Counted from the stretch's first letter, positions 20,152 to 33,293 are shown. The stretch is 64,000 nucleotides of DNA from Salticus scenicus (GCA_963930645.1 OZ005654.1:35773763-35837762), one strand, 5' to 3'. The notes: generated by a model from the letters alone, not told the origin. Made by a program: numbers and translations.

Positions 20152-21269
20152 CTTTCCGAACACTATAGTGAGGAAAGTATTGTAATCATGTCAAAAATCC
20201 GAATTCGAGATTTTCATGTTTCTATACGTTTCGAGGTCCAACGAGTCCATTTTCACTATTTTTACGATGATGTATGTATGTGTGTATGTATGTGTGTATG
20301 TCTGTGAGTGAACACGCTAGCGTCTAAACGCTTTGTTCGAATAAGCTGAAAGTTGGTACGTATATTGTAAGTCACCATAGTACGAACCCTATAGATTTTG
20401 GTGAATCTAGCACTTATAGTTTTTTTACAGGGACACAAAGAAAAATTCTTTATCATTATGGCCAAGGGACCAAAACCTTAAAAGTGCGATAGCATCTAAA
20501 CGCCTTATTCAATTGAGCAAAAACTTTATACACATATTATAGGTCACAGATACTCAATCTGTATAGATTTTGGAGAATCTAGCACTTATAGTTTTTTTAC
20601 AGGGACACAAAGAAAAATTCTTTGCCAAATTTTTAAAAGTGTGATAGCGTCTAAACGCCTTATTAATCTGAGCAAAGAATTTGTACACATGTTATAGGTC
20701 ACATTTGAACCAACTGTATAGATTTTGGTGAATCTAGCACTTGCAGTTTTTTTACAGGGACACAAAGAAAAATTCTTTATCATTATGGCCTATGAGACCA
20801 AATTTTTAAAAGTGCAATAGCATCTAAACGCCTTATTCAATTGAGCTGAAAATTTGTATGAATATTATAAATCACTGTTGCACTAACTATAAGCATTTTG
20901 GTGAATTGTGGCCACCACGAGACTTTCTTCTATATTTTCCTATACAAATTCACTCAGTAACAATAATTAAAAAAAAAAAAAAAAAAAGTGGGACTTTGAC
21001 AAAATTGTGGGTAAAATGTGAAAATTTGTTTAAGTTTGTCAGAATTTATAGATTTTTACAGGGACACAACGAAAAATTTTTATCATTATGATCTAAGGGC
21101 TCAAAGTTCAGTAGCGTTAAATAAAACCTCGTGTGATATATGGAGAAAAATACTCAAACACTCTGTTATGGTTTTCTCTCTTTTGTTTGTTTAGCAACTC
21201 CTCTTTCTTTATTTTATCTACAAAACTGTTAGTTACTCAATGTTCGGAAAGTCGAGTGGAGTCACTCCA
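20152..21269 (+). mobile_element. Helitron-like tandem-repeat element H6
   Basis: The 5' end ACTTTCCGAAC is mirrored by GTTCGGAAAGT at 21242-21252, just before a terminal hairpin TGGAGT/ACTCCA (21257-21269) and a T-run. The interior holds four units of about 150-175 bp with TCTAAACGCCTTATTC, TTTTGGTGAATCTAGCAC and ACAGGGACACAAAG. Copies with the same layout lie at 51077-52103 (minus) and, partly, 63040-63650 (minus). A fragment of family H5 (GTGGCCACCACGAGACTTTC) is embedded at about 20909-20970. There is no CTAG end, so its class is less certain than H3-H5. Confidence 0.6.
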
Positions 21270-21318
21270 GATTTTTTTTTTTTTTAAACACTATCTTTTC
21301 AATGCTTTGTGTTAATTA

Positions 21319-21351
<33 letters not shown>

Positions 21352-21933
21352 TATTTTTATAAATAACTTTAAACATTAATTATCTCTTTTAGACTGAATC
21401 TGTTAAAATTCATTCATTGAGGAAATTGGTTCTCAAGATAAAATGTACGAAAATTCAATATGAGTTGGATGATAAAATTTTATATTCTTAATAGATATAA
21501 CATGAAATTTTTTTATGGATCTATAAATAAAATGTATTGCCTCTGATTTCAGAAATATGCTTTATATTGTATTTTTAGCACAGATGTTCTTCAATATTAT
21601 AAGTTGTTTCAATACTGGAACCTTTACATTTTAGTCTTAGGTTTAAAAATAGTTGTAAATAAATTACAGTATACATTAAAGGGGGGGGGGGGAATCATTT
21701 AATATTCCTGGACTCTGTGTTGTTTATCTGCTGTGACTGTTTTTTATGCCTTTTTGCAGTTTTCATTCTTATAAATTTTCAGAATTGAAGGGTGTTAATT
21801 ACATAAGTGCAAACCTTAAAATCTAGAATAATTGAATGAAATAAACCAATTCTAGATTTTGTAAATTTCTAAGTTTAAATATTTAAAATTAATGTATTTG
21901 AAAACATTTAAAATACCTTAAAATCCTTTAACT

Positions 21934-22002
21934 GAGCAGCATTACAATGATATATTTCGACGCGCTAGTCGCAGTCGTCTTCAGGTTGATAACTTGCTGC
22001 TC
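21934..22002 (-). ncRNA. Hammerhead-like fold at the Penelope-like 3' end
   Basis: On the minus strand GAGCAGCA (22002-21995) can pair with TGCTGCTC (21941-21934), closing a fold that contains CTGAAGA, then a GAC/GTC stem, then GAAAT. That order (stem I, CUGANGA, stem II, GAAA) is the hammerhead plan, and hammerheads are known in Penelope-like elements. One base separates the core from stem II, so activity is uncertain. Confidence 0.45.
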
Positions 22003-22028
22003 TATTGACCGTCTTCTCATTGGCTTCT

Positions 22029-23585
22029 TTATCCTCCTCTTCCGTGTTTTTTATTAATCAGGTGTTGCCATTCTTTAGGTATTACGCTGTGCTCTCTTTC
22101 ATTAATTGCGGTGTTAGATGTTAGAATTTCCAGTGCTTCGCGTTTTAAGGCGTAATTATGGGAATTATAAGGGGCAATTTTAGTGGTGGTTAAAGTATTA
22201 GGATTTATTGGGTTATTAATATGAGTACGGGATAGAGAGGTGGAGGTTCTATTATATTTTAGGTCATTAACGTGTTCGATTTCGCGGTCTTTAATTTTTC
22301 TTTTGGTAATACCGATGTAGCAAGCTGTAGTGTTATTATTTTCAAATTTAAAGTCGATTTTATAGATTCCTGGGGTTTCTTTGGGGTCAATTAAGTCTTT
22401 TTCATTGCGTATACGTTGTATAATATTTTTATTAGGTTTGATGGGAATGTTTATACCATGTTGGGAGCCTTCATTTTTTATTTTATTTGCAATACTGTTG
22501 CAGAATGAAATGGAGGGAGTAAATTTAGATTTTACTATTTGGACGTTATTAATTGTATTAAGGGATTTCAAACGTTTTTTGAAGAGTTTTTGAACTAGTG
22601 AACTACTGTAACCGGCACGTTGAGCGATGTTTTTTATAAATTTAATTTTGAGGTTTAGGAGGTTTTTGTTGGAACATATTAATATAGCGCGATTTATGTA
22701 AGAACGAATGGCGGCAATTTTGTATTGGAAGGGGGTTTTACATTTATTATTGATTATTTCGTTATTGTTGGTTGGTTTGCGATATACGGTAGTGTTGAAT
22801 GTATTATCTTTATTTTTAATGATTTTAACGTCTAAGAAATTTATGCTATTATTGGTTTCTATATCTAGGGTAAATTTAATATTTTTGTCTAAGTTATTTA
22901 ATTCATTTAGAAGATTTTGAGGGTCGATGCGAGCAGGGATGACAGCAAAGACGTCATCCACATATCGGAGCCAGATTTTAAAATTTTTTATTAAGTCGTG
23001 TGCGGAATTTTCGAGGTGACGGAGTTTAATTTCGGCAATAACACCCGATATGGGCGAGCCCATCAGCACACCCCTAGTTTGTCTGTAAATGCTGTTATTA
23101 AAGGTGAAATATGAGTTATTTAATAGAAGATTATTGGCTCTGATTAATGTTTCACTTAATTTATTACTACCATATTTTTCAATCATTTGATTTTGTATAA
23201 AATTAGTAATTTCATTTAAGTCTATGGATGGGTATAAGTCCTTAACATCAAAACTAATGAGTGTGTCATCAAAATTAATATCTGTGTTCTGGATAGTTTT
23301 AATAAAAGCTTCGGTTGAATTTAAACTATGATTTGAGGGGGGAAGAAGAGTTTCGTAGATATTTTTCATAAAAACTTCAAGATTATAGGTAGGGCCTTCA
23401 GATTTATTTACTATAGGTCTGAGAGTGGGAGGGGTTTTGTGATCTTTGTACTTGCCAAAGAGGCAGGGGATAACGGGTGCATGATTATTAAGTTTGGGTG
23501 GGTTATCATTGGGCCATATGCCAGATTTTATTAGTGATTTTGTTTTTTCTGCAAGATTTTTATACGTAGTTTTTTCTGTAGATTT
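22029..23585 (-). pseudogene. Penelope-like RT plus GIY-YIG endonuclease (5'-truncated)
   Basis: The frame is open for 518 codons from 23585 down to the stop at 22029. The first in-frame Met is at 23369, but homologous sequence (CLFGKYKDHKTPPTLRPIVN) extends upstream of it, so the Met is not the natural start. RT motifs follow: FDVKDLYPSI, TRGVLMGSPISG, and the catalytic YVDDVFAV. A linker leads to a GIY-YIG nuclease domain (GIYKI, then CYIGITKRKIKDR and EHVNDLK). Full Penelope-like proteins are usually longer at the N-terminus; here a TAA lies right before the open stretch. RT and nuclease motifs are intact, so decay is recent or absent apart from the truncation. Confidence 0.88.
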
Positions 23586-23628
23586 TTATATTACATCGAA
23601 ATATATCATTGTAATGCTGCTCAGTTAA

Positions 23629-23869
23629 CCCTTTAACCATTGCAAACGGCTTTTTCCGTCACTTAATAGTTGAAATAAGAGGCTAATGTGGCAAATTTTG
23701 GAAAAATATATTTTTTTCGTAGGACATAAGATTACTGAATATCAATTGATTTCAAAAACTAATATGCTTATTGATTTCAAAAACTAATATGCTTTATTCC
23801 TACTTCACTTAGTATTGATTTTATGAGTTATTAAACAGATATGCTAAAAAACTCGACACGGTTAAAGGG
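23629..23869. mobile_element. piggyBac-type MITE inside the Penelope-like end
   Basis: A 241-bp insert has perfect 10-bp TIRs (CCCTTTAACC) and TTAA on both sides (23625-23628, 23870-23873). Removing it and one TTAA restores the inverted arm of the Penelope-like element exactly. Inside, a block with TTGATTTCAAAAACTAATAT is tandemly doubled. No ORF. Confidence 0.85.
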
Positions 23870-25019
23870 TTAAAGGATTTTAAGGTATTTTAAATGTTTT
23901 TAAAGTTTAATTTCGTCCTTTTATATTTTATTCAATTAATGTATTTGTTTAGATAAAAATAACTCATTTAAAAATAAAGAGTATTAAATAAGTATAAAGC
24001 AATATCTTTACAGCTCATAATCATCTTTTTATTTACAATAAGATTATTTAATAGATTTTCATTATCAAAATTTGTTTTCTTTGTTTGGGCTTATTGGAAA
24101 TTACTTTTCTCTGGTTCTGTAAAATTTTGAAATTTCTAGCTCTATGTAATATTTCTTAATTTTAATTTGGAAACTCTTTCAAATGATAATTTCCAGTTTG
24201 TTTTGAAAAATTACAGAAATTAGTTTACATTATATCTAATAAATTGGCAAATTTTTAACTGCTGAATCACAATAGACGAAAAATGCTAAATAAAAAAAAT
24301 GTTATAGCCAAATTACATAACCTTCATTCGTCAATGCTGAGGAACTTAAATATATCGAGTAGTTTTAACTCTTAAAATGTGACATTATGTCCTTATATCA
24401 TATCTTAAATTTCCTTTTTTTTTTTTTTTTAATGTAATTTCAATATTGGATAGATTTAAAATTAAGTTTCATTTCTTTTATTATTATTATTATATTACTT
24501 TGTAATAAATTTATTCAACATGCACATTGGTTATCAGACACTAAAAATAAAATGAAATCATATTAGAATATGTGATTACAGAGTTGCTACAGTACCTGGA
24601 AAACTCGGGGAATTTGAAAATCTATTAAAAAACAGGGAAAACTCAGGGAATTTTCAAAATTTATTGCAAAAATAGGGAAAATTCAGGGAATTTTGAATTT
24701 TTTTGGAAAGACATTGAAAAAGTTTTTCATAATAAAATATTTTTAAAATTTTTAGTGCTTTATAATGATTCAATTATGTTTTTCCCCCAACTATAGTAAG
24801 TTAATAAATTTAATATACCCAAAATATGTTCAATTGACTTGTAAACATGTTAGATTCTAATGCTGCATGATTGTAAAGGGCAAAATTAACGGTCGCCACC
24901 GGCCACATGGCGACTAAATAAAAAAAAATGGCGATTAAAAATCATGCATCGATCGCCACTAAAGTCGCCACTTTTTGTGATCATTAAAAGATTCTAAAAA
25001 TCGAGCGACGATAGGCAGT

Positions 25020-25500
25020 CGAAGCCTTGTGATTTCCAATCTTTTTCCATCCATGGCATAAATGTCAATGTTCATTTTAAACTTGCTTTATTATATTCTA
25101 CAACCTATAAAGAAGTAGAATTGATTAATATATCTCACTCATATAATTTTTTTGACCCCCCCCCCCTAACGATCCGCGATCACACAGCTTATAGAAAGCT
25201 TTATAATTTCTAATCATTCTCCATTTGCTGCAAAAATGTAAATATCTATTTTAAACTTGCTTTATTAGATTCTAGAATCTGTAAAGAAGTAGAATTGACT
25301 AATATCTCTTACTCATGATTCTTGTAATCCTCGCCCCCCCCCCCCCCCTCCAACGGTTGTCAATCACATGCTCCACTGAAACCTTGTGATTTACAATTTT
25401 TTTCCATCCATAACATAAATGTAAATATTCATTTTAAACTTTCTTAATTATATTCTAGAACCTATAAAGAAGTATATAGTTGTATCCCCCCCCCCCACAC
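25020..25500. repeat. Tandem repeat, about 170-bp unit, three copies
   Basis: Units begin near 25021, 25191 and 25366. Each runs through CATTTTAAACTTGCTTTATTA and TAAAGAAGTAGAATTGA-type blocks and ends in a poly-C tract of 10-15 bases (near 25148, 25335 and 25487). Confidence 0.7.
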
Positions 25501-26979
25501 ACACACACATATGCGCTCCATTTCAACTAGCAGTTAATGATCAAATGTCCTGCAAAGCACAATCTTTTTCCATTCTTATCTCCATAGTATTTAGTGTATA
25601 TTTAACCCATTTAAGATATTTGACAAATGTGTGTATCAAAATTTGATTTGGCTTAAATGTGTATTAGTATTTTTAAAAAAAATTTGTATTTGCTTTCTTT
25701 TGAGTAGAAATCTTCCCTTTTCCTTCCCATTTTAAAGTAGAAATCTCCCTATTTTTAAATCTACAAATTTGGCAGCTAAGTAAATTGTTTTTAATGAAGC
25801 AGCCAAGTTTCCATATCTATACTTTTTAAGAGGAAATATTGTAACTCTATTGAAATAAAATCATTTAAAAAAGTGTGTCTTTAGAAATAAGAAAAAAATA
25901 ATAAAACTGCTAACTGTATTTACACATGACCATGTAAAAAAGTTGTGATGATGGTGAATCAGCTGATTCATTTACTAGAAAATATCAATGTGAACTGCGA
26001 ATGATAACAGCTTATTTCACTTAATTCAGTAGTACTTTTTTTTTAAATTTATTTATCTGAAAGATAAAAACTTTTGCTGTTATTATTACAGCCCTAAGGA
26101 GATTTTAATTTAGGATGTGCAATTTCGGATTTTTAAAAAGAGCGTAGTTACAAATTACAATTTCAGTATCCATATGTTAATTTTATTATCAGGGCCGGCT
26201 CGACCATATAGGCAAACTAGGCGATCGCCTAGGGCGCTCAAATCTAGAGGGCGGCACAATCCAGACAACAAGATCTATTTTATTTATTACTATCTAACGG
26301 GATTTTGGAATAGATAAAATGTAGTCTTGGAAACACAACACTCATGTTGTGGGAAAATTTTAAACACTTAGAATTTTTGTCTAGAAAGGACTAAAAGGTA
26401 CAAGTCTGCTGCTATGACTTGGAAACATTTACTGAGTTTTTCTTGGCGTGTTTTCAATTGGACGTGTAAAAATGAAGTAAATAGATAATCCTCGAATTGA
26501 CTTTTCAGGGCATCAAAGTCAATCTAATTTATCTGATGAGAAGCGCTAGAGAAAGAGTCACAAACAACTGGCTTGATTTTACCATAATAACGATCTATTT
26601 ATTTCAAAAACTTACAACGTTGAATCGAGTTTTGAAAACAGTCCGTCATTAAATCTGTCCATTTAATTGTTAACAGCTTTACACTATATCTAAAAGTCAC
26701 TGAGTCATTATTTAATGGGGCTGTACTTTATTGGAACTATAAAGTTTTGACTTTCCATTCAAGGGTCTAAATTATACATCATGTTTCATCTCATGAATCA
26801 TCTCATTATGTTTCGGTCTTTCCTTTGTACACCTTTTCTTATTTTTAAATACTTTCCCCTTCTTTTATTTCTGGAGTGTAGGAAAGTGAGTTTTATGTCA
26901 CACTTGTGCTACATATGGGCAATTGGAACCTTTAATCTCTAGAAACTTTGCTTGAATTGTCTTTTTAACTTTAATTTTC

Positions 26980-27999
26980 GTAAATTTTATTTTTTCCTCA
27001 AAAATTTCTCTCGCTCTTGCATTTTCATTGAATTACTTTAACTTTTCAACGAATCTCTTCTTTCATGGCTTCTATTTTATCCCTAACTCCTCTTGTCAGA
27101 GTTTCATCTATTCTCTGAGTTCATGTTGTCTAGCTTTCATCTTCTTTTATCCACCCTCCATCTCTTCATGTCCGATTTTCATCTCATGTTGTGCTGCTAT
27201 CATATGATTTTGTCCAGCTTTCAATTCTTTTAACTAGACAGTCTAAGCTTCAAGTTCTTTCATGTCTTTTTCAATACTTCTAGTCAAAATCATTAAGTGT
27301 ATCTGGCTTACATCAGACGCCAAATCAAATGTTATGAAACAGCGACTTTCTTGTTCAAGAAAAGAAGATTGTAAATGCACACATAGGTTCAAGTTGATTA
27401 ATGAGCTTTATTTAACTCATATTCTCGAAACAGTCTAGTAAAACTGTCAATTCAATGAATATTCTCGAAACAAACAAATAAAACTAGGATTTTTAAGAGT
27501 ATTTTCGAAATAGTCCTATTGGACTGTTTCGATTGTTTCGAATCCTGGGGCAAGCAGTCACTTGTATCACAAAAGTAAAGTAAAGAGTGTAATTACAGTA
27601 AAGTAAAGTGTAATTACATTACACTATAGAGCAGGAATTTCATTTATTTAGGATCAGGAATAATAAGCAAATAATTGAAGCGCAATCTCTATGACACGAT
27701 TGCTCAGAACAATTTACTGAATACAATCGACTTCTCGGGAGTTAATCAGCCTCTTTTTAAATTCTTGACTACAAATGGTAAAATATCGGATTAATTCTGT
27801 GCTAAAATGTAGCTCGAAATTCCAGAACTCGGCTTCTATTGAAATTAGAACTTCGAAACTTTGGCAACTCGAAAGTACCATTTTTTACTGAACACTCATC
27901 AATTTGTCAAGGTTGACCTTAATAGAAATGTATAGACTGTCATTTTTGTTTCCAGTTTAACTGTAAATTTGCTTTTGCTGCAAGAGCACATTTTATGAA
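26980..27999 (-). pseudogene. Decayed gypsy remnant: LTR plus start of gag
   Basis: Read on the minus strand, an LTR-like segment (27999 to about 27345) is followed by a primer-site-like GGCGTCTGATGTAAGCC and an ATG near 27299. The start of a gag then reads MILTRSIEKDMKELEA before a stop, and it continues with several more stops through charged K/E-rich repeats. That start is clearly related to MVITRAMEQEMKKILEG of the intact element at 9649. The LTR resembles 38085-38695. No pol is visible. Confidence 0.6.
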
Positions 28000-30900
28000 T
28001 AGTGTTGACTCTAGAACAAAAGGGCCGCTGGGGGGAACTCGATAAAAGGGCACTTTAATACCCTCAAAAGGGGCACTATAATAATCTCAAAAGGGGCACT
28101 ATAATATTCTCAATAATTCAAAAAGGGCACTATAACATCTTCATAATATATCACTTACAAAATGTAGCCCCCCCCCCAAAAAAAAAAAAAAAAAAAAAAA
28201 AAACTTACTAATTTTTTTTATAGCAGCAATGTATCAAAGGTATAAATAAATAAACAAAATAATGAAATTTTAAAAGAAAAGAAAAATCAGATATAAAAAA
28301 AAAAGCTTGTACAAATAATATTATATCATAGAATGCACCAAGACAAAATCAGATTTTTATGAGAAACAATTTTGAAAATTTTTTAAATTTTTGAATGAAA
28401 TATAATATCACTTACAAAATGTAGCCCCGAATTTTTAGTTGCTATTTGGTATACTGAATATTCATTATTCAGTAATAATCAAACATTTAGTGCATGCCTA
28501 TTCAAAAGAAACTTGTTTAATTACAAGAACAAGACAATTGATGTGAAAATAATTTCAATGCTATACTTTAAACAGATACAAAAATTGAATTTTTTTAAAC
28601 AAAATCTTAAATTTTTGGAGTAATAATAAAGTCAAAATAATGGACAATTTTAATAGTTTGGATATTAGAAAATGTAATAAAACTGAATCTACAATAAAAT
28701 AATTGAAATTGTACAACATTAAATTCAATTTTAGTGCAAACTAACAGCCATGAACTTTTCTGAAACTTTTTTTTTTCTTTCTTTCTTAAGATTATTGCTA
28801 AATATACCTCAAAAATCGAGAGTTTCTCGTAGAGGAGAGGGGGGGGGGGGGGGGGAGGTAGAATTATGTTTTTACCGTTAATTAAATAAATATGCTATTT
28901 TTCCCGTATTTGACAGAATTCGCGATATTTTTACGACCGATTGCCGAAATTTTTAATTATTTCCCTGCAAATTTACAAAATCTACTTTTAATAGCAAATA
29001 ATTGCTAATAATATACTATAATTTTGAATCTAATTGATAAAATTCACTCTTCTTTCAAGGATGATTCCTAAAATTCGCGATATTTTTGCGGTTAATTATA
29101 TCGAAAATGGTGTTAATTATTAACGAAATATACAATTATCTGGCTGCTAATCGATGAAATTTGAGCCCTTTTTAAAGCTACATCCCCCAAATACCAAACT
29201 TTGCTGTTAATCGATGAAATACGCACTTTTTTCAAAACTTAATCCAGAAATATGTGAAAATTTACAGATGAATTAAATAACACCGGATTATTTCACAGCT
29301 AATTGTCAAAAATTACGTTTACTCGGAACTAAATTATTTTTTTCTCCTAATAGGTAAAAAATTGCGCATTTTTTTTTTCAAAGCAGATTTCTGAAATACG
29401 CGATTATTATGCGGCCGATTGTCGAAACACGCTATTATTTAGCTACTAATCTATGAAAAATGCGTTCTTCTGAAAGCTGAATCTTAAATACTCAACTATT
29501 TTGCCACTAATCAATGAAATTTGCATTTTTTATTTTATTTATTTATTTATTTATTTTTTTAAGCGGAATCTCGGAAATCGGGAATAATTTTGAAGTAGAT
29601 TTCGCAAATACGGTATCGCTTACCCACTAATAATAAAAAAAATTACGTTTTATATGCTATCATTTGACTGCTAGCCAATAAAGTTTTTTTTTTTTTTTTT
29701 TTTTTTTTCCCTCTAGTTGATTTCAGTAAATCGCGATACATTAGTAGCCGATAACGGAAACACGCAATAATTTCGCCGCTAATTAACAAAATTTATGTTT
29801 AATCGCAATTAATCGCTGAAAAAGGCTTTTGATGCTAATCGATGAATTTCTTGCTTTTTTCAAACATGATTTGCATTATACGTATAATTTTGTGGCTTTT
29901 CATAAAAATACGGAATTATTTTACAGCTAATTTTTAAAATTATGTAATCGTAAACTAATTGCTAAAATAGATGTTATTTTTCTAAAAATGTGTAATTATT
30001 TAGTCATAAATCAGCTTTTTTTTTTTTTTTTTATTTGATTACTGAAATGTCATTTTTTGCGGCTGATTTATAAAATACGCAATTTTCTTGACAAATCCAT
30101 TTTAAATCCGATGATTTTTGTGAAAGTCCCATTTTCAGATATGAAAATTTCTTAGAATCACCCACGCACTATAAAAACTAAGTTATCGCGTATTCAGTTA
30201 CCCCAACAAAAAGCACAGAAAATATTCTTTTTCTTTCTCCAACGGTAGATACTTGGTACGATAAAGTTTGAAATTTTCCATGATTTTCTCAGAAACTTGT
30301 ATATTAAAACACTTAAGAAAGTTTCCTATTGCAGAGGACAATTCCTCCGTTAAAGTCTGACTAAATACTGTTTTCTCCAAAACTCGCGTGATTACGGCCT
30401 AAGACACTTTAGAAAGTCTCCCATGGAAGATAGCTCTTCCTGGTCTTAGATTCCTTGCGTTGTCAATCGTACTTAAAGTTCAGTAGCTTTGAATCCATTA
30501 TTTTTATCAACAAATAATTAAAATAAACAATTTTTTTCGTTAGAAAGTATTATTTTTAAGCGACTTATTAAGCATTAAGATAACCCATGAAGATAATCAA
30601 TCATGGCATTCCGTTTCTTTCTTCCCCCCTTCCAGCTTGCGGTTTTAATTAAGCACACTCTCAGCTAATGTAAACAAATACTTATTCCCGTTCTGAGTCA
30701 GCAATATTTCGATTACGCAATGCCTAGCACTAGAATGTTTTTTTTTTTTTTTTTCTTTACTATTTATTTATGAGTATTGTACGATGAAGCATCTGGTTCT
30801 TCAGCTAGATTGCAAAAGTTAGTTTTGTTATTTTTTTTGTTATTATTATTATTATTTTTTTTTTCAAAAGGAGTTGAAAATAGATAAATAATAATAGATA

Positions 30901-31341
30901 AAAAATAAAATTAAAAGAATTCTGTTTATGCGGCAACTGTTGGAAATGCAAAATCAAAAGTTGATAAGGATTGGATCGCGATATGTGTGCAAGGCAAAAA
31001 AGAAAAGAAAAAAGAATAGTTTTTTTTTTTTTTCCAGTGTCTGCCACTATTCAGTTTTATGTATTCAATAAAATATATTTAGCTAGGTGGTCAAGGCTGA
31101 ATTTGCGGAGCATAAAAAAATAACTCGGAGTTTTTTAATTTTTTCGGAGAAACTTCGCAGAAATCGGAGCAGTTGGGAACCCTGTGAAAAATACAAATAA
31201 GGGCCGCCGGGCGCTAAAAATGAGTTAGTAACGGCCGCCGGGCGCTAGAAATAAGTTAGTAAGGGCCGCGGGGCGCAAAAATGTGTTAGTAATGGGCCGC
31301 CGGGCGCTGCGCCCTGCTAAATCGGCCTAGAGTCAACACTA
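28000..31341. mobile_element. TIR element with GC-rich subterminal tandem repeats, innermost layer
   Basis: TIRs are TAGTGTTGACTCTAG (exact, both ends) and ATGAA flanks both sides (27995-27999, 31342-31346). Near the left end there are four copies of an AAAGGGGCACTATAAT-type unit (28040-28140). Near the right end there are four 31-bp units with GGGCCGCCGGGCGCT (31201-31311). The middle (about 28860-30120) is a diverged tandem repeat with TTCGCGATATTTTT and TAATCGATGAAAT blocks. No transposase frame was found. Confidence 0.65.
28860..30120. repeat. Diverged tandem repeat inside the innermost element
   Basis: Blocks such as CGCGATATTTTTACG, GCTAATCGATGAAAT and TTGCCGAAA recur every roughly 80-100 bp with strong divergence. 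A 22-base T-run lies near 29686-29708. No protein is predicted. Confidence 0.5.
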
Positions 31342-32918
31342 ATGAAGCGAAGAGGTTTAATGTATTGGCACAATGTTGAGTTTAATGATTATAAAAAAAC
31401 TAACAAAAAAGATGAAACTTCAGCCTTTTTTTTTTTACTAGTGTGTTTTGCACGCAAAATATATTTTTGATTCGAATTTTCTCAGTTGCTCAGCTCGTAG
31501 AAAAGCAATTTCACCAGGGTATAGCAGTCGAAAGAAAAAAGGATTACTTCAGATTACCTTTGTATACACATCTGACGCAGATGATTGATTGAAAAAGATT
31601 ATAGAAGTAAGAATGTGTATAAGCATTACATTATTATTTATCTTATTACTTTTTGTTTTATATTTACTTTATATACGAAAAGTTATAAATATTTTAATTT
31701 TATAATTTTTAACTGACATAAGAAGAAAAAAAAAAATAATAATAAGATTTGAAGGATGCTAGCTCTAACTAGAAAGAAGTTTTAGCTCTTTAGACTAGGT
31801 GACTTTGTAGGGGCTATGCTTGGGGGCTTTTTGGAATTTTACAAAGTGATTCTGTTATACTTTCTTTTTCTAGTAGCTCAACTTAGTAAAAAAATGTGAA
31901 ATTTCGTTTTCAGTACAGTTGATACTTGAGACTAGCTTTTACCAGAAAAAAAAATTTTGGAGTACAATTTTTAAAGAGAAAATTAGAGAAAAAATATCAT
32001 TAGCAAAGCAAATTAGGCTCATTTGAAAAGTTATTTTCGTCCGAATCCTAAAGAAACACTAGCAGGATAATAATTTGAAAAAACAAAAGGTTTTTCCACC
32101 CGAATCTGAATAAGCAAAAATCTTGCTTCATCTTCCAAAATAATTAGTAAGTAAACAATAGTTTTATATGAAAGAAATAAAGATTGAGGCTTTGATAAAC
32201 AGAACATGAAAAATGCTTCCGGTTTCACTTTGAGTTTATGTATCCTTGCAATGTGAGAAAATTCTATGGGTAATCTGCAGCGAATAGACGACATGATTCT
32301 CCGACGTCATTCAAAGTCCTGAAGATTTTCTTTTATTTAACCTGTAGGAGTCTTCTTTTAACCCACAAACAGTGGAGTGTAGCTTGTCATAGCACAGCTT
32401 TTTCCCACAAACATTGAAAGCTCCGCCTCATTCTAGTTGTCCATTCTCGACAAACACAAGCCAGATCATGCATAAAAAATGTTAATTTCCTATTAGAAAA
32501 TAAGTGACGAAAGTTTTCGTCAGTCAGTACATAACAAAAGACGACGTGCCAATGGTGAAAATGTGACCCAAACTCCACTACTAATGCACTACTAAAAACA
32601 AAAAAATTTTCTTGGAAACTGTAAAAGTGATTTCGGATTTGATAAACAGGAGGCATTTTCAGAAGAAATTAATATTGCGGTATCATTCCCATCGTGTCAG
32701 AACCAGTCCGATTACGAAAAATGAAAAAGAAGTTTAATTATGCAGTCAGCTGATAAATCAACAAGTGATGCTAAACATCAATTTAAGATTAATTTTTATA
32801 TTTCTTTTCTTGATACAGCAAGAAATTCGAATGATGAGAAGTTCAAACAGACCAAAAACATAAATCCTGTTTTCTGATGCCTTTCTAACGATTGTGAGTC
32901 GCAAAAAAAACTTTCAAA

Positions 32919-33270
32919 GTGATTTTGAAATTATGTAGAAGATTAGGAGATTATCTGACTCAAGGAGACTCTAAGGATGTTCGTAAAAGTACACTACAGG
33001 AAGTTTTGAATAATTTTTGTGAAAACGAACTAGTACATTGCGTATTGAATTTAGTAACATCAATAAAATTGTTGCTGACACTTCCTGTGTCTGTGGCCAG
33101 TGGAGAACCCAGCTTCATATAATTGAAATAAATAAAAACTTACCAGCGTTCTATAGTGACGTGAGAACGATTTGTGGGACTATCACCATTATCAACAGAT
33201 CAAGATGAAGCTAAAACAATTCATTTGAAGGATATTGTTTCTACTACCGCTAAAAGTAGCGACGAAAAAA
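32919..33270 (+). pseudogene. hAT transposase C-terminal dimerisation domain, decayed
   Basis: The frame reads LTLPVSVASGEPSF, which is the hATC motif (usual form LPVSVASGERSFS), followed by in-frame stops and then LK, IKTYQRS and LSPLSTDQDEAK. The upstream part (VLNNFCENELVHCVLNLV) fits the residues before that motif. Stops right after SFI and further on show it is dead. It belongs to the hAT element at 26190-34765, being in the expected place near its 3' end. Confidence 0.7.
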
Positions 33271-33293
33271 CAATATGCAATATGAAATAAAAA

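Larger units (their letters stand above)
21901..23933 (-). mobile_element. Penelope-like retroelement with inverted end repeat
   Basis: A 14-bp TSD, AATTAATGTATTTG (21887-21900 and 23934-23947), flanks an element whose ORF lies on the minus strand. Its 3' end sequence (21901-21960) returns as an inverted copy upstream of the ORF (23596-23624 plus 23870-23900, interrupted by a MITE). Terminal repeats of this kind occur in Penelope-like elements. The ORF lacks the N-terminal part, so the copy is 5'-truncated. Confidence 0.85.

Noticed and set aside
22381..22920. Plus-strand ORFs within the Penelope-like element
   Set aside because: They are antisense shadows of the RT frame on the minus strand.
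32031..32656. Minus-strand ORFs of 87 and 89 codons near the hAT transposase remnant
   Set aside because: They are antisense to the decaying plus-strand transposase region and show no motif.
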